Positions 1 to 6,898 of a DNA stretch of 14,443 bases are shown one piece after another. The number at the start of each line of letters is the position of its first letter. Position 1 is the first letter of the stretch. The position numbers were made by a program, and so were the translations under genes. The DNA comes from Desulfuromusa sp. (lineage in GTDB: Bacteria > Desulfobacterota > Desulfuromonadia > Desulfuromonadales > Geopsychrobacteraceae), in the NCBI GenBank assembly GCA_029934755.1, contig JAOZLQ010000045.1, forward strand, positions 1 through 14,443. The letters are read 5' to 3'. Below the pieces are notes generated by a model that saw nothing but the letters and a program-made list of their open reading frames with translations, was not told the DNA's origin and did no database searches.

Positions 1-2688
1 AGCAGAAAGGGTCAACGGATGATCTGCCGGGATTGTGATGGTTGCAGATCCCATCGAGGGGGGTAAAATCAATACTCCCGAAATGGTTAGTAACTCATTC
101 TCCAGATCCAGGGAACCACCTAAATCACCGAGACTGAATAATCCCCCGGGAAGAGTCAGACGTTTGGCACTGTCTTCAACCCCCGCAGCAAGATTTTTTC
201 CCCAGCGAATACTTTTATCAGCCAACAGGGTCAGATCAGGAATGGAAAGATCACCAAATCCTGGACCGAAAAGGAGTGAGCCAGAGAAGCCAGCAAGTTG
301 CACCATCTCCAGCAATGGAAGTTGGGTATCAATAGCAACACGAAGTTCACTCAAAGAGAGTCCAAACCCATAGTCACCGTCTAGGATGTCAATCTGTCGT
401 ACTCCACTGAGGCCGACCAGATCAATCTCTCCGGCAAAACCGTTTTTATCTAACTGCAGGGCATTAAAAGGAATATCTGCAACAGACAATCCAATACCAT
501 CCAGCGAAATTGAGCCATCAATTTCGGCACCGGAAGCTGAAAAAGTCAAAGCAGAAAGTTTCATCTGCACTGAGCCAAGATTAAAACTCAACGGCGATGG
601 TGGATTCAGGGTCACCGAACCCAAAGTCACCTGCCGGTTGACGATATCGACACTTAAACCACTCAACTGAACCAGTAATTCATTCGCCTCGTTAAACAAT
701 TCAGGAAATTTACTCCTGACGATATCGGGCAATCCAGCGATAGTCCCCTGGGCTTGGTTAATCAAACCGGAGGCATCAACCGCACTACGGTCGACCTTCA
801 GAGAAAAACCCCCAAAAGCAAAATAGAAGCTATCGAGATCAATCCCACTGAGTTCGGTGGTGCCATCGTGAAAAATCCGTGCCGTAGCACTCATCTGAGC
901 GCCCGCCAGAGAACCACTGCCCTTCAGCCCAACCCAGAATTTGTTGTCTTCAACTCCGATACCATATTGGTTGAGAGTCAGAACGGCCCCTTCAATTTCA
1001 GCTGAAGCACCAACAAGGTCATGCCAACCAGCCAGATCGTTCGCTAAGGTGATCGCGTTTTGGGCAATTGTCAGCCCCTCAAAAACAAGAGTTTCTCCTA
1101 TCCCCGTAATCGTAGAAACTAAGCTATTTGTTGGCGTGATTGAACCATCGAGCTCAACCGAAAAATCACCATCATCATAATCCAGGGATAGCTTGGTAAA
1201 CGCCAAGGTGGCAAAGTCTGCAATATTGTATTGTCGAACTTCATCTGTGACAGCAAGTCGTAATCCGGATAATCCATCCGTATCAATATCTGCAGCAATA
1301 TCAAGCAGCAAACCACCAAAACTGGTCAACTCGACCTGTCCGGACAAACTGCCAGAGGGGATATTGTCAGCAATAGCCAAAGATAAAGCCGAAAGGGTGG
1401 TCGGGAAGCCAGACAGATCGAGTCCGGGCAAATTGCCCTTGTCAAAAACCAAGGTTCCTGCGGAGGAGATACCATTCACCGTTAAAACCAATGGGTTTTT
1501 CGCTGAAAGCTGAACCGATCCACCGCCCAACTCCGTCGGAAACTGAAATTTGCCACTCAGCGAGAGGTTGCGCTCGGCAAGATTAATAGCGCCACCAATA
1601 TCAAGCAGTTGAAAGGTCGTACCGGGAATTGTCAGATCAAAACCACTAGCCGCATCGGTCAGAGTCTGTTGTACAGCACCCTTTCCCCAGGCAATTGATT
1701 GATCTGCCAGAAGGCGCAAGTCTGGCACCTGCAATGAACCGTAGCCGCTGCCAAACTGTAGAGAACCTTTTAGAGAAGTCAAGCTAACCGGCAACTCAGC
1801 CGTAGTATCAATCAACAGTGACAGAGCATCGAGAGCCAGCGTCACACCGTAGGGGCCACTAAACAGGTCAAAACTACGCGGGACAGCGGGGGTAACAACA
1901 GCAAATTCCCCTTTGAGCAGTTGTGGAGTCAGGGTCAGCTGATTGATCGGAAAATCGGCAAATAACGTTTGGGTTCCAGCAGACAGGTTGACCAAACCAT
2001 CAATTGTGGCACCCTGAGGAGTAAAAACAAGTTGATCAATCTGTAACGTTGCTCCGGCCAGACTGACAGAAAATGACTGCGCTAGTTCAATACGGCCGGC
2101 AACAATCTGATTCCCTTCAAAGCGCAGATCTGCAAACTGCACCCGAAGATCTCCGGTTTGTTGATCAACCAATCCAGCTGGCAAATATGAACCCAACCAA
2201 CCAAGAGCAATAGCCCCCTGACCATTGAGAAATTCTTTACCAACGGCTGATGCAGCCGTCCGCAACTTAAATAATCCCAAAGAGAACAGCTCATTGAGAT
2301 CTTCCATTTCGCCAGCACGTACTACCCGGATAGAAAAATCATAACTACGCTCTATCTCTGGGCGAAACTGAAACCGCCAACGACTATCACCCTTTGCTGG
2401 CTGCCAGGTATCGCCTCCATCCAGAGTAATTTGGATCTGCAGCTCTGAAACTGGAATCGATTTTTGTTCGCTTTCCAGCAACCCGCGAATTTCCACAACC
2501 CCGTTACGTAAATCTTCGGGGTAAAAAACAATTTGTCGATCGTCAAAATTATCGAACTCTTGTCCATTGACAGTCACATTGTCGATGTAGCCTAAATCGT
2601 ATCCGTCATAGTAAGCCTGAACGGTTCCGACAGAGACCAACAACAGCAGAATACTAACAAGATATCGGACAACAAATTGTTTCATCAT
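1..2688 (-). CDS. Giant exported repeat protein, 3' end beyond window (partial)
   Basis: The frame is open without a stop from ATG at 2688 to the left edge, giving 896 residues with the C-terminus missing. AGGA lies about eight bases before the start; a second ATG follows directly. Residues 1-25 form a signal peptide with a likely VQA/YY cleavage site. Residues about 35-125 look like an Ig-like domain (LDGGDTWQPA at 89-98). The rest is Gly/Leu/Ser/Asp-rich alternating beta-type sequence with very few Cys. It contains a long internal repeat: GYGSLQVPDLRLLADQSIAW near 315 matches GFGDLSIPDLTLLADKSIRW near 810, a period of about 495 residues. The signature LADxSIxWGK occurs in both copies. It is the last visible gene of a minus-strand unit, after a barrel gene and a CARDB gene. 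I do not recognise the family. A beta-solenoid adhesin or a TamB/AsmA-like bridge are guesses; the cleavable signal argues against the latter. Confidence 0.85.
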   Translation of the reverse strand, partial: MMKQFVVRYLVSILLLLVSVGTVQAYYDGYDLGYIDNVTVNGQEFDNFDDRQIVFYPEDLRNGVVEIRGLLESEQKSIPVSELQIQITLDGGDTWQPAKGDSRWRFQFRPEIERSYDFSIRVVRAGEMEDLNELFSLGLFKLRTAASAVGKEFLNGQGAIALGWLGSYLPAGLVDQQTGDLRVQFADLRFEGNQIVAGRIELAQSFSVSLAGATLQIDQLVFTPQGATIDGLVNLSAGTQTLFADFPINQLTLTPQLLKGEFAVVTPAVPRSFDLFSGPYGVTLALDALSLLIDTTAELPVSLTSLKGSLQFGSGYGSLQVPDLRLLADQSIAWGKGAVQQTLTDAASGFDLTIPGTTFQLLDIGGAINLAERNLSLSGKFQFPTELGGGSVQLSAKNPLVLTVNGISSAGTLVFDKGNLPGLDLSGFPTTLSALSLAIADNIPSGSLSGQVELTSFGGLLLDIAADIDTDGLSGLRLAVTDEVRQYNIADFATLAFTKLSLDYDDGDFSVELDGSITPTNSLVSTITGIGETLVFEGLTIAQNAITLANDLAGWHDLVGASAEIEGAVLTLNQYGIGVEDNKFWVGLKGSGSLAGAQMSATARIFHDGTTELSGIDLDSFYFAFGGFSLKVDRSAVDASGLINQAQGTIAGLPDIVRSKFPELFNEANELLVQLSGLSVDIVNRQVTLGSVTLNPPSPLSFNLGSVQMKLSALTFSASGAEIDGSISLDGIGLSVADIPFNALQLDKNGFAGEIDLVGLSGVRQIDILDGDYGFGLSLSELRVAIDTQLPLLEMVQLAGFSGSLLFGPGFGDLSIPDLTLLADKSIRWGKNLAAGVEDSAKRLTLPGGLFSLGDLGGSLDLENELLTISGVLILPPSMGSATITIPADHPLTLSA

Positions 2689-2705
2689 ATTCAAAATCCT
2701 AAAAC

Positions 2706-2747
2706 GCAAAAAGCCACCCACAATCCAAAGGAGAGTGAGCGGCTTTT
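2706..2747 (-). terminator. Hairpin with U-tract between barrel gene and giant-protein gene
   Basis: Read on the minus strand, AAAAGCCGCTCAC pairs imperfectly (two mismatches) with GTGGGTGGCTTTT across a loop of about 13 bases, and T-rich sequence follows. It starts six bases after the stop of the barrel gene and ends 18 bases before the giant-protein start. It may be a partial terminator that sets a lower level of the downstream gene, since no separate promoter is obvious in the 65-bp gap. Confidence 0.6.
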
Positions 2748-2753
2748 ATTTAA

Positions 2754-4364
2754 TTAAAATGAAAATAGGTAGGAAAGTTTTACCAGATGTTCTTGATAAT
2801 CATCAGCAGTAGCATCATCAGTCTCATATTCGCGGCGTTCGGCGGTCAAACGAATAGCTTTTGAGCGATCTTCACCGGGATGGTAGTTTGCCCGAAGTTG
2901 ATAACTGATATAGGTATTATCGGCAGCTGCATCATTATCGCTGTTTTTAGTCGAGGCAGAAAGATCGGTTGACCAGAGATTACCGGCATCATAGCCAAAG
3001 TCAACTTTACCACCAAGGGCTTCCTGATCACCGCTGTCCTTATTGATAAAATGACCATCCAGGCGAACCGTCGCACGAATCATATGATCATTTGCCAAGC
3101 GTTTTTTCCAACCCAGGGTTCCGCGTAAAGTATTGATCCGTTGATCTTCCGCTCCAACAGCATCGTCATTGATATGGGTGAAAATCCAGCTGGCACCATA
3201 GCGCCAACCACTTTTGGGGCGAAAATTAAAATCAGCCGCAACAATTTGCATATGCTGATCGGTGCCACGGCCACTGTTACGCTTGAATTGTGTCCGCAGA
3301 CCAAAGTCACTCCGTTTGAGCCAGTCAGGGCGATAAGTGTAATAGAGGATTCCATCGCGGGTATGCAGCGTATCTCCCAGAGCACCATCCAGATTATCCC
3401 GACTATATTTGAGTGTCATCCGCAGCTTGAGCTGACGATTGATCATCCATTCAGTATCATTTTCAATCCGCTCCCGGTCAGACGAAGCACTGGCTATGAC
3501 CGGTTTAAAATCGGTGTCGAGCCGCTCGTACATAAAGTTACTTCGCACCGCCCGAGGGATTGGTTTCGTTAAAATTTTAAAGCGGATGGCCGTTCCATCA
3601 TCTCCCGATTGATCATCACTGGTATCAGCATCGGCATGAGAAAAAGCGGTTTCACCTTTGAGCGAAAAGTAGCGATTAAAACGCCACTTCCATTCGACAC
3701 CTGCAGTTTTTGCTTCGGCCAGATCCAAACCTAAAGAGGTATCTTTTACGGAAGAAGAATCATCCTTGATAAAAGAACCGGCGGCGGCAATAGACTGAGC
3801 CGGAGCATGAGTCCAAATACTGTTAAAACCGGCAACATAGCGGTCAACCGATTCATCGGATGATGAATCATAGACTTCTTCCCACGAAGCTTTCTGGATA
3901 CCGGCAAGAACAGTATGATCCCAACCTTGATCCCGCTCTCCGGTACGGAGATTAATCTTTGCACCTTTGGCACTGGCACTTAAGACCAGAGGATTAAATG
4001 ATCCAGCAACATCTCCCACCTCCAGCAGCATCTTTTCTTGCTGCCAGTAACCATGCAGGTACATCAGGCGGGCATCACGATTATCAACCTGTTCGTCATT
4101 GGTCGCACGAGCACGCAGATCCAGACCGGCCTTGCCTTTTTCCAACTTTTTTTTCAGATTGATGCTCAATTCCTGACGCCAAGCCGTCCCCTCATCAATA
4201 CCGCTGCCTGAACGACCGATGACTTCTTTCCATTCCAGAGTGGTTTCTGAGCGACCACGGATTTGCCAAGATTGGTCGTCGGGTGTTTCGGCAGCAAAAG
4301 AAAATGGTGAAAAACAAAGCAAAGCGAAGGAACCCACCGATAATACTCTTGTTATAAAATTCAT
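2754..4364 (-). CDS. Outer-membrane beta-barrel protein
   Basis: This 536-residue protein has a signal peptide (residues 1-24, cut near SFA/AE). The whole mature chain has alternating polar/apolar strands rich in Trp, Arg, Asp and Tyr. It ends LVKLSYLFSF, with the terminal Phe and alternating hydrophobics typical of the BAM recognition signal of outer-membrane proteins. There are no Cys residues after the signal peptide. AGAGGGGGA lies seven bases before the ATG and overlaps the stop codon of the upstream CARDB gene, which is 14 bp away, so the two are probably translationally coupled. It is a whole-length barrel rather than a plug-plus-barrel receptor: no TonB box or plug motifs were seen. 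The substrate is unknown. Its place between a secreted protein and a giant exported repeat protein suggests it anchors or passes one of them, which is inference. Confidence 0.85.
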   Translation of the reverse strand: MNFITRVLSVGSFALLCFSPFSFAAETPDDQSWQIRGRSETTLEWKEVIGRSGSGIDEGTAWRQELSINLKKKLEKGKAGLDLRARATNDEQVDNRDARLMYLHGYWQQEKMLLEVGDVAGSFNPLVLSASAKGAKINLRTGERDQGWDHTVLAGIQKASWEEVYDSSSDESVDRYVAGFNSIWTHAPAQSIAAAGSFIKDDSSSVKDTSLGLDLAEAKTAGVEWKWRFNRYFSLKGETAFSHADADTSDDQSGDDGTAIRFKILTKPIPRAVRSNFMYERLDTDFKPVIASASSDRERIENDTEWMINRQLKLRMTLKYSRDNLDGALGDTLHTRDGILYYTYRPDWLKRSDFGLRTQFKRNSGRGTDQHMQIVAADFNFRPKSGWRYGASWIFTHINDDAVGAEDQRINTLRGTLGWKKRLANDHMIRATVRLDGHFINKDSGDQEALGGKVDFGYDAGNLWSTDLSASTKNSDNDAAADNTYISYQLRANYHPGEDRSKAIRLTAERREYETDDATADDYQEHLVKLSYLFSF

Positions 4365-4378
4365 GATGCGTTCCCCCT

Positions 4379-5335
4379 CTAAAAGTTAACAGTATTGTTT
4401 GTTTCATCTGATTCAGGAACACCATTTGTAGAGTCAATTGTAACTTCACTCGGATCTGGACCAGAATAGTATCCTGGCAAATACAACGTCAACCCGGAGC
4501 GGGTTTCTCCCGCAGTAAGGGAAGCAACTGAGTCTGAAGCGGTTGCAGGGGCACCTGACATTTCCATGTACGCTGCTTCAATCTGACATGCCGTGCTGTC
4601 TGCAACACCAGAATTTTCAACCTCATAATACAGAGTAGCGTCAGAGGAGCTTGCCATAAGATCCAATACTCGTACAACCAAGTCAGGTTGTCCGGCAGGG
4701 GTTCCGTGACAGCTACCGCCATACCAATAACCACCATTTGAAGAACAGTTAGCCCCGTCACATAAGCTCAAGTTCTGAGCGTCACAAACGGCATCAGCGC
4801 TACTCTGAACCGTTTCCTGCCCAGAAATCTGCGGTACTTCTTCACGCCATTCCTGCAGGCTAGCCCCCCAAAGGTGATTTCCAGCCAATTCAACCAGCAG
4901 ATATTTACCATCCACTTCGTCAAACAAAAAACGGGAGAAACCCTGTTGCGTCAATTGTTGTCCATCGTCCAGATTTTCGTAACGTTTTTCCCAACGAACA
5001 TACAAAAACTGTTTCACATGATCTGGAACAACCCGATCAATCCAGTAATCGACATTATGGATTTCATAATTACGAAAATCACTGTAGAGCGCATCGGTAA
5101 ACGTGATGTAATCCTGGCGAAAACGCTCATCAGAAACCAGATCAAGGAATCCTCGTGCATCTTCATCTTCATAGGCGGCCATAAGTTCCTTAAAGACCCC
5201 CTCAACCTGTACGGCGCGGGTCTTGTCTTTAACAATCATTTCCCGATCATAACTGCTATCGCAAAAGCCTGTTGTGGTAAAAAGACAAACCAGAATTAAC
5301 GACAAACATAATTTCACAGCATAATTCAACTTCAT
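4379..5335 (-). CDS. Exported NTF2-like and CARDB two-domain protein
   Basis: A 318-residue protein, first gene of the minus-strand unit. Residues 1-25 form a hydrophobic signal sequence ending at Cys25, which does not fit a good lipobox. Residues about 42-155 resemble an NTF2/SnoaL-like alpha+beta domain (helix, then the YVRWEKRY and GKYLLVEL strands). A linker with four cysteines (184, 192, 197, 209) follows and could hold disulfides in the periplasm. Residues about 217-318 are a CARDB adhesion-type Ig-like domain: QPDLVV at its start, YYEVENSGVADS in the middle, and VPESDETNN at its end are characteristic. AGGGGA sits five bases before the ATG. CARDB domains usually serve in protein or carbohydrate contacts at the cell surface, so this is a plausible binding partner of the barrel and giant proteins encoded downstream. 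Confidence 0.8.
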   Translation of the reverse strand: MKLNYAVKLCLSLILVCLFTTTGFCDSSYDREMIVKDKTRAVQVEGVFKELMAAYEDEDARGFLDLVSDERFRQDYITFTDALYSDFRNYEIHNVDYWIDRVVPDHVKQFLYVRWEKRYENLDDGQQLTQQGFSRFLFDEVDGKYLLVELAGNHLWGASLQEWREEVPQISGQETVQSSADAVCDAQNLSLCDGANCSSNGGYWYGGSCHGTPAGQPDLVVRVLDLMASSSDATLYYEVENSGVADSTACQIEAAYMEMSGAPATASDSVASLTAGETRSGLTLYLPGYYSGPDPSEVTIDSTNGVPESDETNNTVNF

Positions 5336-5425
5336 ATGACTCCCCTGAAAATAGGTTTAAAAAAGAGTTAAAACTCAAAACAAACGAATCAACAACTAAT
5401 TAGCACTTAATAATAATACTTCGAA

Positions 5426-5434
5426 GGGGGGGGG
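5426..5434. repeat. Run of nine G (C on minus strand) in operon leader
   Basis: Nine consecutive G residues lie about 92 bp before the CARDB gene start. On the minus strand this C-run can pair with GGGAGGG about 15 bases upstream in the leader. Runs of this length are prone to slippage, so length variation could alter leader folding. No effect can be shown from one sequence. Confidence 0.5.
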
Positions 5435-5486
5435 TATAGATTAAAAGACCGCCCTCCCAAAGGTAAATAATCACATATCTAGCTAC

Positions 5487-5508
5487 AATTCTAGCTATTT
5501 CTAGAATT
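5487..5508. promoter_or_regulatory. Operator-like inverted repeat upstream of the CARDB-barrel operon
   Basis: AATTCTAG and CTAGAATT form a perfect 8-bp inverted repeat with a 6-bp spacer. A 7-bp direct repeat CTAGCTA (5479-5485 and 5491-5497) overlaps it. It lies just downstream of a possible -10 element, where a repressor dimer could bind. The regulator is not encoded in the window. Confidence 0.4.
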
Positions 5509-5516
5509 AATAAAAC

Positions 5517-5544
5517 AATCTAACATAATCATCGAAAGCTGCAA
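5517..5544 (-). promoter_or_regulatory. Possible sigma-70 promoter for the CARDB-barrel operon
   Basis: On the minus strand TTGCAG and TAGATT are separated by 16 bases; each matches four of six consensus bases. It lies between the minus-strand hairpin at 5572-5602 and the operator-like repeat, about 180 bp before the first gene. The match is weak. Confidence 0.25.
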
Positions 5545-5571
5545 TATAAAATATCTTAATGATAGTTATAA

Positions 5572-5602
5572 CAAAAACCGCACCCGAAACACATTAAGCG
5601 GT
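5572..5602 (-). terminator. Minus-strand hairpin with T-tract
   Basis: On the minus strand ACCGC and GCGGT pair (5 bp, loop of 16 bases), followed directly by five T residues. It would stop minus-strand transcription arriving from msrA before the CARDB operon. The stem is short, so this is tentative. Confidence 0.4.
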
Positions 5603-5846
5603 ACTAAATAGTCGATAGTGCAAAAGCCCGGGGACAATCAGAGTAACCTCACGAAAAGATCTACAAAAACTGAAAGCTGAAGTCCCGCCTGATACAAAAA
5701 TTATTACCTATTGCACCTGACCGAGCGAAGCGTCCGGTGCCAGTTTGGTGCTAACATTGATGTAAAATGGATTTACCCGTGTACGACCATTACTCAAAGG
5801 ATATCACGGATGGGAAAAAGCGGGTTTACCAGTCGAACCAAAATAG
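5598..5846 (+). pseudogene. Decayed rhodanese-domain gene with TGA at the active-site Cys position
   Basis: One plus-strand frame reads as the C-terminal two thirds of a rhodanese: PGTIRV, then KLKAEVPPDTKIITYCT, then TGA (5718-5720), then PSEASGASLVLTLM, then TAA (5763-5765), then NGFTRVRPLLKGYHGWEKAG and LPVEPK before a TAG stop. Family members commonly read YC-S/T-CPNEASSAR here and continue GFxRVRPLxGG, so the TGA replaces the active-loop Cys and the TAA replaces a residue just before NGF. A further in-frame TAG lies at 5616-5618 and a TAA just before this span; no start or ribosome site is visible and upstream sequence is AT-rich and non-coding. Rhodaneses move sulfane sulfur via an active-site Cys. 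The TGA could once have encoded selenocysteine, since a SECIS-like hairpin follows it. With at least two other stops the gene appears dead. The assignment rests on recalled motifs. Confidence 0.65.
5721..5751 (+). other. SECIS-like hairpin downstream of the rhodanese TGA
   Basis: GTGCCA (5737-5742) pairs with TGGTGC (5746-5751), including two G-U pairs, and closes a GUU loop. Twenty-two bases lie between the TGA and the loop, and the loop begins with G. Both agree with the general rule for bacterial SECIS elements (a G at the start of the apical loop, roughly 16-37 bases from UGA). The hairpin was found by eye and not scored. Confidence 0.4.
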
Positions 5847-5855
5847 AAGCTCGCA

Positions 5856-5891
5856 GACCTGCCCTATTCCCTCTTCGGTGCGGGACAGGTC
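5856..5891. terminator. Inverted repeat at the msrA 3' end, facing the rhodanese remnant
   Basis: GACCTGCCC (5856-5864) pairs with GGGaCAGGTC (5882-5891) with one bulged base, giving a 9-bp stem over a 17-base loop. It overlaps the last codons of msrA and begins 10 bp after the end of the rhodanese remnant. Neither strand has a long T-run after it, so it may act as an mRNA 3'-end hairpin or weak bidirectional terminator. Confidence 0.4.
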
Positions 5892-6727
5892 AATCCTTTA
5901 AAGCGGCTGCACTTTGTTGAAATATGCGCAACTAAGTATTTTTGTGTCGCTAGAGACAATCCAAAAAGACCAACCTCTTTATTCAAGTCTTCTGGCCGTC
6001 CATTACAACCAAGATAGCCATTTATTTTTGCGGCTGCAGTAGATGCAACAAACTGATCATCATCTGGATAGATCTGCTTGAATTCAACTATCAATTTGTC
6101 CAATCTGCGCAAATAGTATTTTTGATGATAATCTTCGGCGGGATAAAAATCACCGGCTTTTTCAATCGCAGTATAAACAGGATGCTTCTTGATACTTTCG
6201 AGAAATTCCCGGGACTGTTCTGCCTGCAGCCGTTGATCCTCCGATAAGTAAAAAATTGCGTTTCTATACTGTCGGCTATAAACTTCGTAGGTCGGATCGT
6301 GGCTGTTCCAGAACACCTCCAATAATTGTTGATAGGAAATTTCCTGCGGATTAAATTCGACCAGAACAGTTTCAGTATAATCCTTCATCTGAACATAGCT
6401 TGGGGCAGAAGCTAATCCCCCGGCATAACCAGCACTGGTCCGATAAACACCTTGAAGACTCCCGAACTTGGAGTCCACACCCCAGAATCAGCCCAGGGCA
6501 AAAAGAGCAATTTCAGTATTTTCCGGGATACGGAGATCTATTTCAGGGCGGACAACTTTTTCACCTTCTCCTGCATAAACCAGCCCCGTTTGGTTCGTTG
6601 ATGTCGTTAATAACCCTCCATTCGGGCTTACTGATAACCAAAGAACCAGACCAGCAACACAACCAAATATGATTAAAATAGATAGCCTCAATTTATTTTT
6701 AAAATTATTTCTTTTCATAAAATCCAT
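5864..6727 (-). CDS. msrA: Peptide methionine-S-sulfoxide reductase MsrA, selenocysteine-containing
   Basis: Two apparent pieces join through one in-frame TGA at 6488-6490. The left part ends ENTEIALFALG and the right part begins FWGVDSKFGSLQGV, so the TGA is the catalytic residue of the GCFWG motif (GUFWG, Sec80 of 287). MsrA signatures follow in order: SAGYAGG (98-104), YTE with the likely catalytic Glu119, SRQYRNAIFY, AEDYHQKYYL (197-206), and GYLGCNG (C241). Cys273 and Cys281 near the C-terminus are candidate resolving residues. Residues 1-34 carry a basic then hydrophobic segment, so the enzyme is probably membrane-anchored or exported to the periplasm. ATG 6727 was chosen because AGGGG lies seven bases upstream; an ATG at 6769 is less well placed. 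MsrA reduces methionine-S-sulfoxide in proteins. Standard calling would report a truncated GTG-start protein from 6478 lacking the active site. A SECIS-like hairpin follows the TGA. Confidence 0.9.
6457..6490 (-). other. Selenocysteine UGA codon and SECIS-like hairpin in msrA
   Basis: On the minus strand UGA (6490-6488) is followed after 12 bases by GACTCC, a loop AAGTTCG and GGAGTC, a perfect 6-bp stem. The loop begins 18 bases after the UGA, within the usual bacterial range, and contains GU at its third and fourth positions. The G is one place later than the strict consensus. Decoding would need SelA, SelB, SelC and SelD encoded elsewhere in the genome. Confidence 0.65.
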
Positions 6728-6775
6728 TTTCGCACCCCTACGGGTTACCAAACAAGAGGAGCAGGTCATTTTTAT

Positions 6776-6802
6776 ACACCTGTTTCAATTTACAACAGGT
6801 GT
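6776..6802. promoter_or_regulatory. Long inverted repeat in the msrA / Fe-S protein divergent region
   Basis: ACACCTGTT and AACAGGTGT are perfect 9-bp arms separated by nine bases. On the minus strand a TATAAA (-10-like, 6776-6771) touches the inner end of the repeat, 45 bp before the msrA ATG, so a bound regulator would cover the msrA promoter. On the plus strand a run of six T residues follows at 6806-6811, so a terminator role is the alternative, although no plus-strand gene ends just upstream. Confidence 0.45.
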
Positions 6803-6835
6803 TGATTTTTTGCGTAAACCCCTTAATATTGGATT

Positions 6836-6847
6836 GATGAATTCATC
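6836..6847. promoter_or_regulatory. 12-bp perfect palindrome upstream of the Fe-S protein gene
   Basis: GATGAATTCATC is a perfect palindrome 51 bp before the ATG at 6899, in the divergent intergenic region. It may be an operator for the plus-strand gene, but one short palindrome in AT-rich DNA can arise by chance. Confidence 0.2.
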
Positions 6848-6898
6848 CAGGTTCGTTTATGCTCTCTTCACATATTAATTAAACAATGAGGTTATAGC

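Noticed and set aside
35..1513. Several plus-strand open frames of 79-112 codons across 35-1513
   Set aside because: They lie opposite the continuous 896-codon minus frame, have low-complexity Ser/Pro-rich translations, no ribosome sites and no family resemblance.
5714..5740. GCACC/GGTGC stem around the rhodanese TGA taken as a mobile-element end or REP-like repeat
   Set aside because: No second copy or terminal repeat was seen, and the rhodanese coding remnant accounts for the sequence.
5336..5863. Cyclic-di-GMP (GEMM) riboswitch or other known riboswitch upstream of the envelope operon
   Set aside because: The conserved core sequences were looked for on the minus strand and not found.
5711..5920. 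Plus-strand open frame of 69 codons
   Set aside because: It is out of frame with the rhodanese remnant that explains this DNA better, and its translation resembles no family.
5864..6478. MsrA as a 204-residue protein from GTG 6478
   Set aside because: It would lack the active-site motif, and conserved MsrA sequence continues upstream through the TGA.
6488..6769. Separate 93-residue membrane protein
   Set aside because: Its C-terminus ALFALG is the start of the MsrA catalytic motif; it is the N-terminal part of the selenoprotein.
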